Under the pieces are notes generated by a model. That model was not told where the DNA came from, made no database searches, and saw only the letters and a list, made by a program, of their open reading frames with translations. Positions 26,392 through 34,797 of a DNA stretch of 62,476 nt are shown one piece after another; position 1 is the stretch's first letter, and the number at the start of each line of letters is the position of its first letter. Source of the DNA: JAVBOV01 sp031550205 (GTDB taxonomy: Bacteria; Pseudomonadota; Alphaproteobacteria; RF32; CAG-239); assembly GCA_031550205.1 (NCBI GenBank), contig JAVBOV010000040.1, positions 1 to 62,476 of the forward strand. The letters are read 5' to 3'. The position numbers and the translations under genes are program-made.

Positions 26392-27111
26392 TTATTTTAT
26401 CTTGTTATGAGTTAAAGAATATTGAGCTACGGTAAAACCTATGGGGTTTTTCAGCCTTTCGCCGTATTTTACGGTTTTAGACTGGTAAGCAATGCGCATG
26501 GAAGCGGTCCAATAATTGACCTCGGGAGCAGTGGAGGAGGGAAACATGTCCTGAGTTTCATATTCAACCTGCCACAAGCCGCGGCCAAGCTCATTAACCG
26601 TGAGGATACGGACGTTTCTGACCAGACTTCTGGCTCTGATTATGTCTAAAGCCTTGTAAGCGGTTCTATCCAAAAACTCTTGATAAACCGAGCTTGAAGA
26701 CATTTCCTGAATGGGGCCGCCGGGCATCCAGCGGGCCTGCATCTCTGAGATGTCCTGATCAAAAGAGCTTCTGAGCAAAACATATTCTCTGACAAAAACC
26801 TCGGTAATGGCTTTTTCATCAATGATATTGCCGCGAACCGGCTTAATGGAATATACCTGCTCCTGCTTGTTTTGAAAGGTGAGCAGAAACGGCTCTAAGC
26901 GGTATAGCGGAACAACCTGAGTAATGGCAAGCAGCAAAACCACGTTGCAGCAAAGACTGATGGCGGTGATAATGGCGAATGCTCTGGCTGTCCAAAGATA
27001 TCTTTTTTCAGCAAGATTGGCCACAAAAGCATCTGACGCACTCCGAGAAGCGGCACTGCTGCCGGTAAGAAGCTTTTGCCCGATATTTGCCTGTCTGATT
27101 TGTTTTGCCAT
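26392..27111 (-). CDS. virB8: VirB8-like inner-membrane protein, copy b
   Basis: 239 residues with VirB8 topology: a cytoplasmic N-terminus of about 40 residues, one membrane helix (AFAIITAISLCCNVVLLLAIT), and a periplasmic NTF2-like domain. Shared with copy a: 'RWMPGGP', 'NYWTASMRIAY' and the VirB8 ending 'LKNPIGFTVAQYSL'. VirB8 is the assembly factor linking the inner-membrane and periplasmic parts of the channel. It lies 16 bases after the virB7-like gene. Two different VirB8 proteins in one system suggest a hetero-oligomer, as proposed for Rickettsiales. Confidence 0.92.
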   Translation of the reverse strand: MAKQIRQANIGQKLLTGSSAASRSASDAFVANLAEKRYLWTARAFAIITAISLCCNVVLLLAITQVVPLYRLEPFLLTFQNKQEQVYSIKPVRGNIIDEKAITEVFVREYVLLRSSFDQDISEMQARWMPGGPIQEMSSSSVYQEFLDRTAYKALDIIRARSLVRNVRILTVNELGRGLWQVEYETQDMFPSSTAPEVNYWTASMRIAYQSKTVKYGERLKNPIGFTVAQYSLTHNKIK

Positions 27112-27127
27112 TCAACCCACTTTCCAA

Positions 27128-27316
27128 CTAAATTGCCGCAACAAACCAATCGGGCAGATTCTTGGGCAAATCCAAGTGCATGCAGGCGCAAGGAGAAAGC
27201 TTTAATTCGTCCACACCCTTGCCAACGCCTACGGGTTCAGCCTCGTAATAAGAGCCGAACACGCCGCAACCGGCCAAAAACAACAAAAACAGAAATAAAA
27301 CAAACTTTTTATCCAT
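27128..27316 (-). CDS. virB7: VirB7-like small lipoprotein
   Basis: 62 residues, starting at ATG 27316 (AGAGGA 9-10 bases upstream) rather than the TTG two codons earlier, which is too close to the ribosome site. The signal ends in the lipobox 'FLAGC', and the mature part is about 45 residues with 'CACM' and a hydrophobic end. VirB7 is a small outer-membrane lipoprotein that stabilises VirB9; size, lipobox and position between two virB8 genes and just before virB9 support the call, although VirB7 sequences have little conservation. Confidence 0.75.
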   Translation of the reverse strand: MDKKFVLFLFLLFLAGCGVFGSYYEAEPVGVGKGVDELKLSPCACMHLDLPKNLPDWFVAAI

Positions 27317-27454
27317 ATCCAATTTCCTCTGCGCACAATAAGTCTAATTAAAATTAAACGTTTTTAATTAAAAAGTCTAATTTTAGAGCAGAGAAATGCA
27401 CAGAAAACTCAAAAGTGAAAAGTGAATGGTGAGAAGTGAAGAGTTATTGCTATT

Positions 27455-28228
27455 TTATCTTAGTTCTACTTCGGTTTGAGAGTAGCGGACAACGGTGAAG
27501 CCCAGAGGGTTGATTAAGCGAAGGCCGACAAAGCTTCTTTCCGGAATGAAGTAAGCGGTTATGGAAGCGGTCCAATAACGGGTTTTCAAGACCAGAGCCT
27601 TGGTTCTTTGGTTGCGGGCGGCTTCCGACAAATCATAGGTTTTAAAATCAACCTTCCAGATGGCGCTTTTTTCACCGCCCACTCTGCCGGCGGAAATGAT
27701 TTCCACCTCCCTGACCAGCTTGGCGTCAAACATGGCTTGCCAAGTGCTTTTGCGGGTAGAGTCAAATTGCGAGAAAACATCGGGCGCGGATAAAAAATTT
27801 ACCATGCCGCCGGGATACCAGCGCGTGCGCATTTCTATCTGGTCGTTAACAATGGTGTTCCTTATAATTACATATTGTTTGATGAACGTTTCCATCATCT
27901 GGTTCATTGAGGCCTGATTTTCAAGCAGAACATTATAAGATATCGGGTCGTAGCGGACAATGCCGTCAGAAGAGTCCTGGCTGATGATTAAAAACGGTTC
28001 AACGCTGACCTTGGGAGCAAGCTTGAACAGCATTAATGAAAAAGATAAAAAGGCAGATAAAGAGACAACCGCCAGAAAGATGAAAAATCTGGAAAGCCAA
28101 ACATAATAGTGCAGCTTGGAGCTTTCAATCTCACGCTCTTTTTCATCAATAAAATCAATTTTCTTGCCGCTGCCATAGGTCAGCGACAACATTTTGATTC
28201 CGGCCAATATTTTATCTTTAGAGCTCAT
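27455..28228 (-). CDS. virB8: VirB8-like inner-membrane protein, copy a
   Basis: 257 residues: a charged cytoplasmic N-terminus of about 45 residues, a membrane helix around FFIFLAVVSLSAFLSFSLML, then the VirB8 periplasmic domain with 'VSVEPFLIISQDSSDG', 'TRWYPGG', 'TRYWTASITAYF' and the closing 'LRLINPLGFTVVRYSQT'. It is closer to a standard VirB8 in length than copy b. The gap of about 130 bases to the virB7-like gene is AT-rich and without a gene. It follows the 1,592-residue secreted protein by 14 bases. Confidence 0.93.
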   Translation of the reverse strand: MSSKDKILAGIKMLSLTYGSGKKIDFIDEKEREIESSKLHYYVWLSRFFIFLAVVSLSAFLSFSLMLFKLAPKVSVEPFLIISQDSSDGIVRYDPISYNVLLENQASMNQMMETFIKQYVIIRNTIVNDQIEMRTRWYPGGMVNFLSAPDVFSQFDSTRKSTWQAMFDAKLVREVEIISAGRVGGEKSAIWKVDFKTYDLSEAARNQRTKALVLKTRYWTASITAYFIPERSFVGLRLINPLGFTVVRYSQTEVELR

Positions 28229-28242
28229 TAAATTTTATTTTC

Positions 28243-31200
28243 CTAGTAGGCTGCACAGTAAGGTTTTTCAAACTTTTTAATTTGCTTTTCAAGTTCCTCT
28301 TCCGCTTTCTTGCGCTGAGCACCGGCAACTTCGCGGTTGACTCTTTCAGAAACAATTTCTTCATCAAGTTCGGAGCCGGAAGAGACGTTGGTACTTAAGG
28401 TTATAAGTTCGTCCTTGTCTTTTTGCAGGGCAAGAAAAATATTCTGCAGCAGGGCAACTCTTTCCAAAACCAGCTCTCCGCCGCCGTCTCCGGCTTCCTT
28501 AAGCACAGACGAGGCCAGAGATACTTTTTCGTTTTTCTTGCTTTCAAGCTGTTTTTTTATCTTGTCATAATCTTCAGCCTTGGCAAGGTCAAAATTACGG
28601 TCGATAGTAACACCCACATTGGCCAGAGCCTCTACCAGAGTATCTTTAATGTCTTCAATATTAATGGCAAGTTCGTCGCGAGCCTGTTTCAAATCTCGCT
28701 CGCGGTCAACAAAGTTTAAGAAATTGCCGATTTGATTGCGGTCAAACTTGGAGCGGCGGAGAAGAGCGTCTTCCGTTGTTTTCTTATATGAAGTTTCCTG
28801 CTTGGAAAGTTCTCCCGCAACATATTCAAGACGGGCAAAAATATCAACCACGTTCTTTCTCAGCTTTATGCCATTGATGCCATAGTCTAAAAATACGCCA
28901 AGCTCGCTGGTGTTGGCGGCCAAATCTCCGCCCTTATATTCTGAATTTTTGAACAATATTTTATAATCTATGCCTGCGGACGCGTCTGCGCGGCCGGATG
29001 TTTCGTCTTCAGGGTCAAAAACATTATAATTGTGCGTTTGCTGAATTTTGCCGTTTACAACTACCGGCGCAATAAACGGTTCACCGACCACAATGTTTTG
29101 ACAATCAGTATAGGCGTTGGAAACAACCGAGTTGGTCACCAGATAATTTTTGGTTAAAGGATTGGCGATAACCGTATGTTTGTTGTTGTTGCAAGGATAG
29201 GTGCCGCCGTCTAAGAAGCTCATTTCCTCACCGCCCAGGGTCAGAAGTTTTTTGAGGTCAACCTCTTGCTCAACAAAAGCGTCTTTGGCCAGAACTCTCT
29301 TCCAGATTTCAGGCATTTTGCCGCCGATATCCAAGAAATATTCCGAAATGGTATAACCGTCTTCAAAACCATATTTAGCTTGAATGATGTTGCCGTAATC
29401 ATTTTCATCAAAGTGGAAGACCTCTCTTAACGGAGGGAGATAATCTGACGGGGCTGATTTCGGCGCTTTAAGGTCTCTGGCCTTGCCGCCGTAGCCGATG
29501 TAATATTCAAAATCTGCCTCCAAGCAGGCGTCTTTGGCGCAGGCAACGGAAGTTAAGAACTGCTGATATACCAAAGAAACAGACTGAACAACAGCCGGAG
29601 CCGCCGACAAACCGCTTAAGCCTTTAATGCCGGTAAGCGGCAGATTTTGCAAATCAGTCATCAGTTTTTGATGTCTTTGCAGCACTTTGGCGTGCCCGCT
29701 TGAAACATAGATATCGTCTCCCATGGCAAGGATATCCGCTTTTGTCTGTTCAATAAGCTCCTGAGCTCTTTTCTGAGCCTCGGTGGTGAGCATTTCAGCT
29801 TCCGAAATGTAAGAGGTTATTTGGCTGCTTATGCCGGCAAATGAGCCTAAGTCAAGGTTGGCCATGGCCAGCATTTTCTCATTTCCTTTTTGTGTAACGG
29901 CAGAAGAAGCGGATAATAATCCCTGATATTTTTCAACTTCCTGTTCATAAACTTTTTTGGCGGCGGCAAGGCCCTGCTCGTAGTCTTTAATGAGAGGCAG
30001 GCGGTCTTTAACGGTGCGGCTTAACAGGTCTTTGGCATATCCTCTTGCTCTTAACATCTGCTCGGCATATGAAGCCTCAACTTCCTTATGGCTTTTAATA
30101 TATTCTTTTTTAACGGCCTCAATATCCTTCTCGGTCTTTTGAATGGCCTCTTCAATGAGCTTTACTTTGGCTTTTTCAGCAGCAACCAATTCTCTGATTT
30201 GAGCAACGTTTTTGCCGGCAAAAGCCGCCACGGCAAGGCTGATTTCTTTTTGCAGCTTGGATTCCGTTAAGAAAGCGCTTTCTTCAGGGGTGATAAACTC
30301 ACGGGAATATTCTTCGGTTTGATAAGTGGTAACAACGGTCTCTTCTTCTTTTTGAGGAGCATCTTTTTGTATTTCCTGAGTTTGATATTCCACAATCGTC
30401 GGCTGCGCAGGGGCGGTTTTTATCGGTGCTTCAACCGCTATTTCCACGATTTTTTCTTCAGTAACGGTGAGTTCAGAGGGGCCTTTTTCTTCGGTGGTAA
30501 TCTCAAAAACCTTATCGGCCGGAACCCCTTGGGCAAAGGCCAATGTTTCAAGATAAGAATGTTTTTCAGGCTCCGCATTTTCAGGCTGCTGAATCGGGGT
30601 CAGACTATCCGGCTGTTCTTCAATGAAATCTTCAAGGCTTTGAACCGGCGCAGCATTTTCAATAACCAGTTCCTCCGTGCTGATTTTAATGTCTCCGGGG
30701 GTAAGTTCCTGTTTAATTTCAGTGGTGGTGGTTTGGTAAATTTTCGGTTTTTCAGGGGCTGTTTCCGCCGGAGCAATAACCTCACGATGAGTGGTGGTAA
30801 CAACGGTTTCAGCGCCATCTATTTTTGTTTCAACAACAGTTTCTTTTTCAAAATCCACAACGTTTTTAACAATCACCGCTCTGTCTTCAACTTCGCCCTG
30901 ATATTCATTAATATCCTTGATTTGAGACGCCATGTCCTGAGCTTCAAGAGTTGATTCCTGAATGCGGCCTTCAAGTTCGTTAATTTTTATGTTGTATTCA
31001 TTTATAAGCTTGGCGATGCCGTCTAACTGCTGATTTAGGTTTTTCTTGCGGGCATTAAGCGGGGTGAGCTTATTGTTCATGGCAGATTTTGCCTGCGCAA
31101 AGGCCTGGTCTCTTGAGCCTTTGCCAAGATTAAAGCTGCCTTCGGCATCGGCCAAGTCTTTGGCGGCGGCATCCTGTTCGACTTTGAGGGTTTTCTGCAA

Positions 31201-33021
31201 ATTATCATCAAAACGTCTCAACTCGTCTTGGCCGATTTTTTCCTGCATTTCCGCTTCATAAATTTCTTTTAAGCGCTTTTCTGCGGCCAGAGATTCCTGA
31301 TATGCTTTTTCATTTTTATTCTTCTTGTATTGGGCGGTTTTTTGAACCTGGTCATAATATTTATCAAATAATATTTCTTTTTGTTTGGCATATTCGGCAG
31401 GAGCCAGATTAGCCAAAGATTTGGAACGGTCTTCCGAACCAAGGCCCAAACTTTCGCGTTTTTCGGCAATAAAGGCATCGGCCATAGATGCAACGATTTT
31501 AATTGCGCCGGCTTTTAAATCAGCCCTTGCAATATAGTCTTTAATATTTTCATATTTGCCTTCAATATATTGATTATAAAAACTTTTCTGGTCGTTCCAG
31601 ATGGGATATTTTTTCTTCAAGCCGCCCCACTGAGGCGAATTTGAATATTGGTCTTGAGCCAGAAAGCTGAAGGCTTCGGCGCCGATTTCCCAAGAAAGTA
31701 AGTTAGTTTGGCGGTCTATTTGGCCAATCTCATCTTCCGAGCTGGGGCTCAGCAAACCGCCGGTGTCTATTTTGACATTGGAATTGGCGGCATATTCGTT
31801 GCCGGTGTCGGCTTTGATAATTCCGGTATAATCAACCTCGGCCAGGTCTTGTGCGGAAACAGAGTTGGAAAGTTCGGCTTTGGCCGTATCATAAGCCTTA
31901 ATTGCCCAGCCGGAGATGCCGCCGCGCAGCTGGTGGGCGCTTACCTGAGCGTTTAAATCTCTGCCGGCCCAGACCTTGTTCGGGTCGGAATAATATTGTC
32001 CAAGATGGCGGATGGCGCACCCGCTTGAAAGCTGCAGGGCTTTAATGGAGGTTTCATGCATTCTGACATAGCGGTCATATGAAACAAAGGAATCTTGAAA
32101 AGAAGGCATGGACTGGAGCAGATTATGAATTTCTATGGCTTCCATGGCCTGATTATAAACGGGGTCAAGCTTGGCCAGCCTTTCAAGCTCATCGCGGTTG
32201 GCGGCATATGGAGAATCAAGACCGGAATCCGGAGCCTCAACAAATTCTACAATTCTTTTGGCAAAGGCAACGGTTTCCGACGAGCGGTAACTGCCGGTCT
32301 TTTGGGCGGATGGAGCCTCTTCGGGAAGAATATTCATCATCGCTTTGGCTGCTTCATATTGGGCTTTCAAAGCTTCAAATTCTTCATAAACCTTGAGCAG
32401 CTGTTCATATGAGACCTCGGCATTATATGCGTTGGTCCAGACGCCGTTGACGTTGTCTCCCTGCTCAGCGCCCTGCTCCGTGTCTCTAAAGCCGTCATTT
32501 AACTTGTTTTCAATTCCTTTGAGCCGTTCTTCAAGTTTTCGGGAAGAAACATAAACCTCCATTAAGGTATCTTGATAAAACTCACGACGCTTGGCGGCAT
32601 ATGCGGCCTGCTCTTCGGCCGTGGAGCCTGGATATTGCATGAAGAGTTCATATATGCCGTTTTTAACCGAATTATAATCTTGATTATCTATGTCTTTGCA
32701 TTCCTCTATGGTACGGGTGCCGGGTACCGGTTTTTCAAGCTCTTGGCCTAAGGCAGACTGCTCGGAAAATTCCGGAAGATAGCCTTCTTTCAAGGCTTTT
32801 TGAGCACTTAAGGCATCTTGTTTTATCTCGTTGACTTTGGATTGAACTTTGCGTTTTTTGGCAGTTACATCGTTTATTTTTTTCAAAACGTTATTCGGAA
32901 TATCCGTGGTGATATCAAACGGCATTGGCGGAAACATCAGGGTTTGAGCGCTTTGCGGAGCAAGCACTGAAAACAGAGCGGCAGCCGAGAGAGATAAAAA
33001 TATGGATTTAAGTTTTCTCAT
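28243..33021 (-). CDS. Giant secreted coiled-coil protein in the VirB5 position
   Basis: Not recognised. 1,592 residues with a signal peptide (MRKLKSIFLSLSAAALFSVL, cleaved near SAQT). It is mostly long charged helices with heptad character (for example around 600-720 and 960-1120), separated by a Glu/Pro/Thr-rich region about 740-920 with repeated TTxTxE and EETVVTT-like phrases. A less helical section about 1190-1420 has paired Cys ('TYPCNNNKH', 'AYTDCQNIVVG'), and a final coiled coil ends in 'KPYCAAY'. It overlaps the preceding gene by 4 bases. The slot between virB4 and virB8 normally holds virB5, a secreted helical protein at the pilus tip, so a periplasmic or surface structural role is possible. 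It carries 'ETLAFAQGVPA', also found in the 406-residue protein. Confidence 0.85.
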   Translation of the reverse strand: MRKLKSIFLSLSAAALFSVLAPQSAQTLMFPPMPFDITTDIPNNVLKKINDVTAKKRKVQSKVNEIKQDALSAQKALKEGYLPEFSEQSALGQELEKPVPGTRTIEECKDIDNQDYNSVKNGIYELFMQYPGSTAEEQAAYAAKRREFYQDTLMEVYVSSRKLEERLKGIENKLNDGFRDTEQGAEQGDNVNGVWTNAYNAEVSYEQLLKVYEEFEALKAQYEAAKAMMNILPEEAPSAQKTGSYRSSETVAFAKRIVEFVEAPDSGLDSPYAANRDELERLAKLDPVYNQAMEAIEIHNLLQSMPSFQDSFVSYDRYVRMHETSIKALQLSSGCAIRHLGQYYSDPNKVWAGRDLNAQVSAHQLRGGISGWAIKAYDTAKAELSNSVSAQDLAEVDYTGIIKADTGNEYAANSNVKIDTGGLLSPSSEDEIGQIDRQTNLLSWEIGAEAFSFLAQDQYSNSPQWGGLKKKYPIWNDQKSFYNQYIEGKYENIKDYIARADLKAGAIKIVASMADAFIAEKRESLGLGSEDRSKSLANLAPAEYAKQKEILFDKYYDQVQKTAQYKKNKNEKAYQESLAAEKRLKEIYEAEMQEKIGQDELRRFDDNLQKTLKVEQDAAAKDLADAEGSFNLGKGSRDQAFAQAKSAMNNKLTPLNARKKNLNQQLDGIAKLINEYNIKINELEGRIQESTLEAQDMASQIKDINEYQGEVEDRAVIVKNVVDFEKETVVETKIDGAETVVTTTHREVIAPAETAPEKPKIYQTTTTEIKQELTPGDIKISTEELVIENAAPVQSLEDFIEEQPDSLTPIQQPENAEPEKHSYLETLAFAQGVPADKVFEITTEEKGPSELTVTEEKIVEIAVEAPIKTAPAQPTIVEYQTQEIQKDAPQKEEETVVTTYQTEEYSREFITPEESAFLTESKLQKEISLAVAAFAGKNVAQIRELVAAEKAKVKLIEEAIQKTEKDIEAVKKEYIKSHKEVEASYAEQMLRARGYAKDLLSRTVKDRLPLIKDYEQGLAAAKKVYEQEVEKYQGLLSASSAVTQKGNEKMLAMANLDLGSFAGISSQITSYISEAEMLTTEAQKRAQELIEQTKADILAMGDDIYVSSGHAKVLQRHQKLMTDLQNLPLTGIKGLSGLSAAPAVVQSVSLVYQQFLTSVACAKDACLEADFEYYIGYGGKARDLKAPKSAPSDYLPPLREVFHFDENDYGNIIQAKYGFEDGYTISEYFLDIGGKMPEIWKRVLAKDAFVEQEVDLKKLLTLGGEEMSFLDGGTYPCNNNKHTVIANPLTKNYLVTNSVVSNAYTDCQNIVVGEPFIAPVVVNGKIQQTHNYNVFDPEDETSGRADASAGIDYKILFKNSEYKGGDLAANTSELGVFLDYGINGIKLRKNVVDIFARLEYVAGELSKQETSYKKTTEDALLRRSKFDRNQIGNFLNFVDRERDLKQARDELAINIEDIKDTLVEALANVGVTIDRNFDLAKAEDYDKIKKQLESKKNEKVSLASSVLKEAGDGGGELVLERVALLQNIFLALQKDKDELITLSTNVSSGSELDEEIVSERVNREVAGAQRKKAEEELEKQIKKFEKPYCAAY

Positions 33022-34130
33022 TTTCCTGCTCCGGTTTTGTCTTTTTTCAATTTATATTTGCATAGATTTAAGACCGACATATTAGATTTCAAATCTTGAA
33101 ACTGAGGGTTTTCATCAATGGAGAGTTCAAAAGAAGTATCGGCTTTAAGGTCTGCAATTTTAAGTTTGAGAAGATTTATGATCATGTGCATTTCTTCAGC
33201 GGTAAGGTCAGAGGTCAGACTGACTGCGTCCATGGTGCCTTCCTGCACGGACACGCCTTCGGCAATTTTTTCGGCTTTTTCCAAAGCGGGGTCAAGCCCC
33301 AAGGGGGTTTTGGCGGCAAGGGCCAAGGCATTGAGGTTGTCTTCAAAGGCCACCGAATTTCTGGCAACGCGGACGCGGGCTTTGGTGGCAGAGGTATCGG
33401 CCTCGCCTTCTTTAAGATACATTTCTTTAACCACCGCCTCAGAGTTGGGGACGCTGTCGGGGTTGGCGTCAAAAATACTTGAGGCCTTAGCTGCCAAACC
33501 GGTGGCGGCGTTTTCAAGGGCCTGCGATTTGAGCTCTTTTAATTTTTTTTCAATTTCCGTAACCTTGGCGTTTTTTTCTTCGGTCAGGGTTTGGGTGTTC
33601 ACCGCCAATTCTTCGGCCAGAATTTTTTTGCTGCCGGCATTTTGCGCGATTGATATTTCAATATTGGCTTTTTCTTGGGCGTCTTTAGCCAACGCCAGCT
33701 GCTGAGACAAAATGGCGGTGTTGTCATCAGCGGCTTTGGTTTGCGCCTCTATTCTGGTTTGCAAGGCTCTTATGCTTTGTTCATAGCCGGCTTCAACTTG
33801 CTTTTTTTCACCTTCAAGTGCTTTAATTTCTTTGGCAACAGCCGTTTTCTTTTGAGCGGCGGCGGCCTTGGCCTGAGCTTGCTCAATCTGCTCTTTGCTG
33901 TTGTTCACCTTTTCTCCAAGATATTTAACGGCGGCTTCATCACCGGTACCGATGGTAAACTCCTGCTTAATGCCGGCGGCTTCATCAAGTTTTTCCAGCG
34001 CTGTTCCTCCAACTTCCTTAATAGTCTCAAGAGCGGATTTGACGGTATTGGCAATATCAAATTTTATCTTGGCTTCGGCCGAAGCGGAAAGCAGGCATGC
34101 TGATAAGGCAAGGGCGATTATTTTTTTCAT
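33018..34130 (-). CDS. Secreted coiled-coil protein, 370 aa
   Basis: Not recognised. A signal peptide (MKKIIALALSACLLSASAEA) is followed by about 80 residues, then long coiled coils about 65-220 rich in Ala/Lys/Glu/Gln ('KNSKEQIEQAQAKAAAAQKK'-like character), and a C-terminal helical region ending in a Lys-rich tail. Four-base ATGA overlaps with both neighbours show translational coupling with the other secreted coiled-coil genes. The helical, secreted nature fits a VirB5-like or periplasmic scaffold role, but no motif proves it. Confidence 0.82.
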   Translation of the reverse strand: MKKIIALALSACLLSASAEAKIKFDIANTVKSALETIKEVGGTALEKLDEAAGIKQEFTIGTGDEAAVKYLGEKVNNSKEQIEQAQAKAAAAQKKTAVAKEIKALEGEKKQVEAGYEQSIRALQTRIEAQTKAADDNTAILSQQLALAKDAQEKANIEISIAQNAGSKKILAEELAVNTQTLTEEKNAKVTEIEKKLKELKSQALENAATGLAAKASSIFDANPDSVPNSEAVVKEMYLKEGEADTSATKARVRVARNSVAFEDNLNALALAAKTPLGLDPALEKAEKIAEGVSVQEGTMDAVSLTSDLTAEEMHMIINLLKLKIADLKADTSFELSIDENPQFQDLKSNMSVLNLCKYKLKKDKTGAGK

Positions 34131-34786
34131 TGCGCACCTCCTGCGGTTTTTCCTTCCGTTTCAGGACGGTTGGTTAAGGTACGCATGCGTTTGTTCATTC
34201 TCAGTTGATATGATGCAGCCTGCAAGGCGCTTATTCTGGAAAGCCTTTTGGAAGCTTCTAAGTCTTCTTTGGCTGCATCTTGGATAATGTCTCTGGTGTC
34301 TTCTTTTTCAGAAGCTTTTTCTTTTTTCTCATTGTTCAGATTAACCCTGGTAATGTAGGCAACAGCGTAAAGACGGACGGCGTTTTCACGGTCCGTTTCG
34401 GTTAATTTTTGCTCATTTTCAAGATATGCGGCAACGTCTTCTCCCTGCCCGCGAACGGAGACGAAGTTTTGTTTGATGTTTTCAATGGTTTTATCATGGT
34501 CATTGACGTTTTCAATTGAGGAAGGCAGGTTGATGCCGCCGATTTTGGGCTTTAAGCCGGCAATCTCCTCAACCTTAAGATTGTCCTTCATGCCTTTGAC
34601 GCCGGCAACCTGCTCGTTAAGCTGGCGATATTCTGAAGAAATGTCCTTGATGACGGTGCTGGCTTTTTTGGTGACGTTTTTAATTTTGCCGATGATTTTT
34701 TGAAAAAGCTCAAAGTCTGCCCTGGCCTCGGAGACCGGAAGCATCATCAATAAAACACAAAAGATGAAAGCGGCAAGCTTTTTCAT
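34127..34786 (-). CDS. VirB5-like secreted helical protein (tentative)
   Basis: 219 residues, the size of VirB5, with a signal peptide (MKKLAAFIFCVLLMMLPVSEARA) and a mature domain that starts with helical 'FELFQKIIGKIKNVTKKAS'. The stretch 'ENAVRLYAVAYITRVNL' followed by a charged helix and 'SRISALQAASYQLRMNKRM' recalls the C-terminal helix of VirB5/TraC proteins, small pilus-tip or adhesin subunits. It is the best candidate for the true VirB5 among the four secreted genes here. Sequence similarity is weak, so this rests mostly on size, signal peptide and position. Confidence 0.65.
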   Translation of the reverse strand: MKKLAAFIFCVLLMMLPVSEARADFELFQKIIGKIKNVTKKASTVIKDISSEYRQLNEQVAGVKGMKDNLKVEEIAGLKPKIGGINLPSSIENVNDHDKTIENIKQNFVSVRGQGEDVAAYLENEQKLTETDRENAVRLYAVAYITRVNLNNEKKEKASEKEDTRDIIQDAAKEDLEASKRLSRISALQAASYQLRMNKRMRTLTNRPETEGKTAGGAQ

Positions 34787-34797
34787 TAGTTTAACCC

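Noticed and set aside
30319..30954. 211-codon open frame on the plus strand
   Set aside because: Lies opposite the Glu/Pro/Thr-rich part of the 1,592-residue gene; Phe/Arg-rich composition is that of an antisense shadow.
33118..33705. 195-codon open frame on the plus strand
   Set aside because: Fully antisense to the 370-residue secreted coiled-coil gene, Ser/Ala-rich, with no ribosome site.
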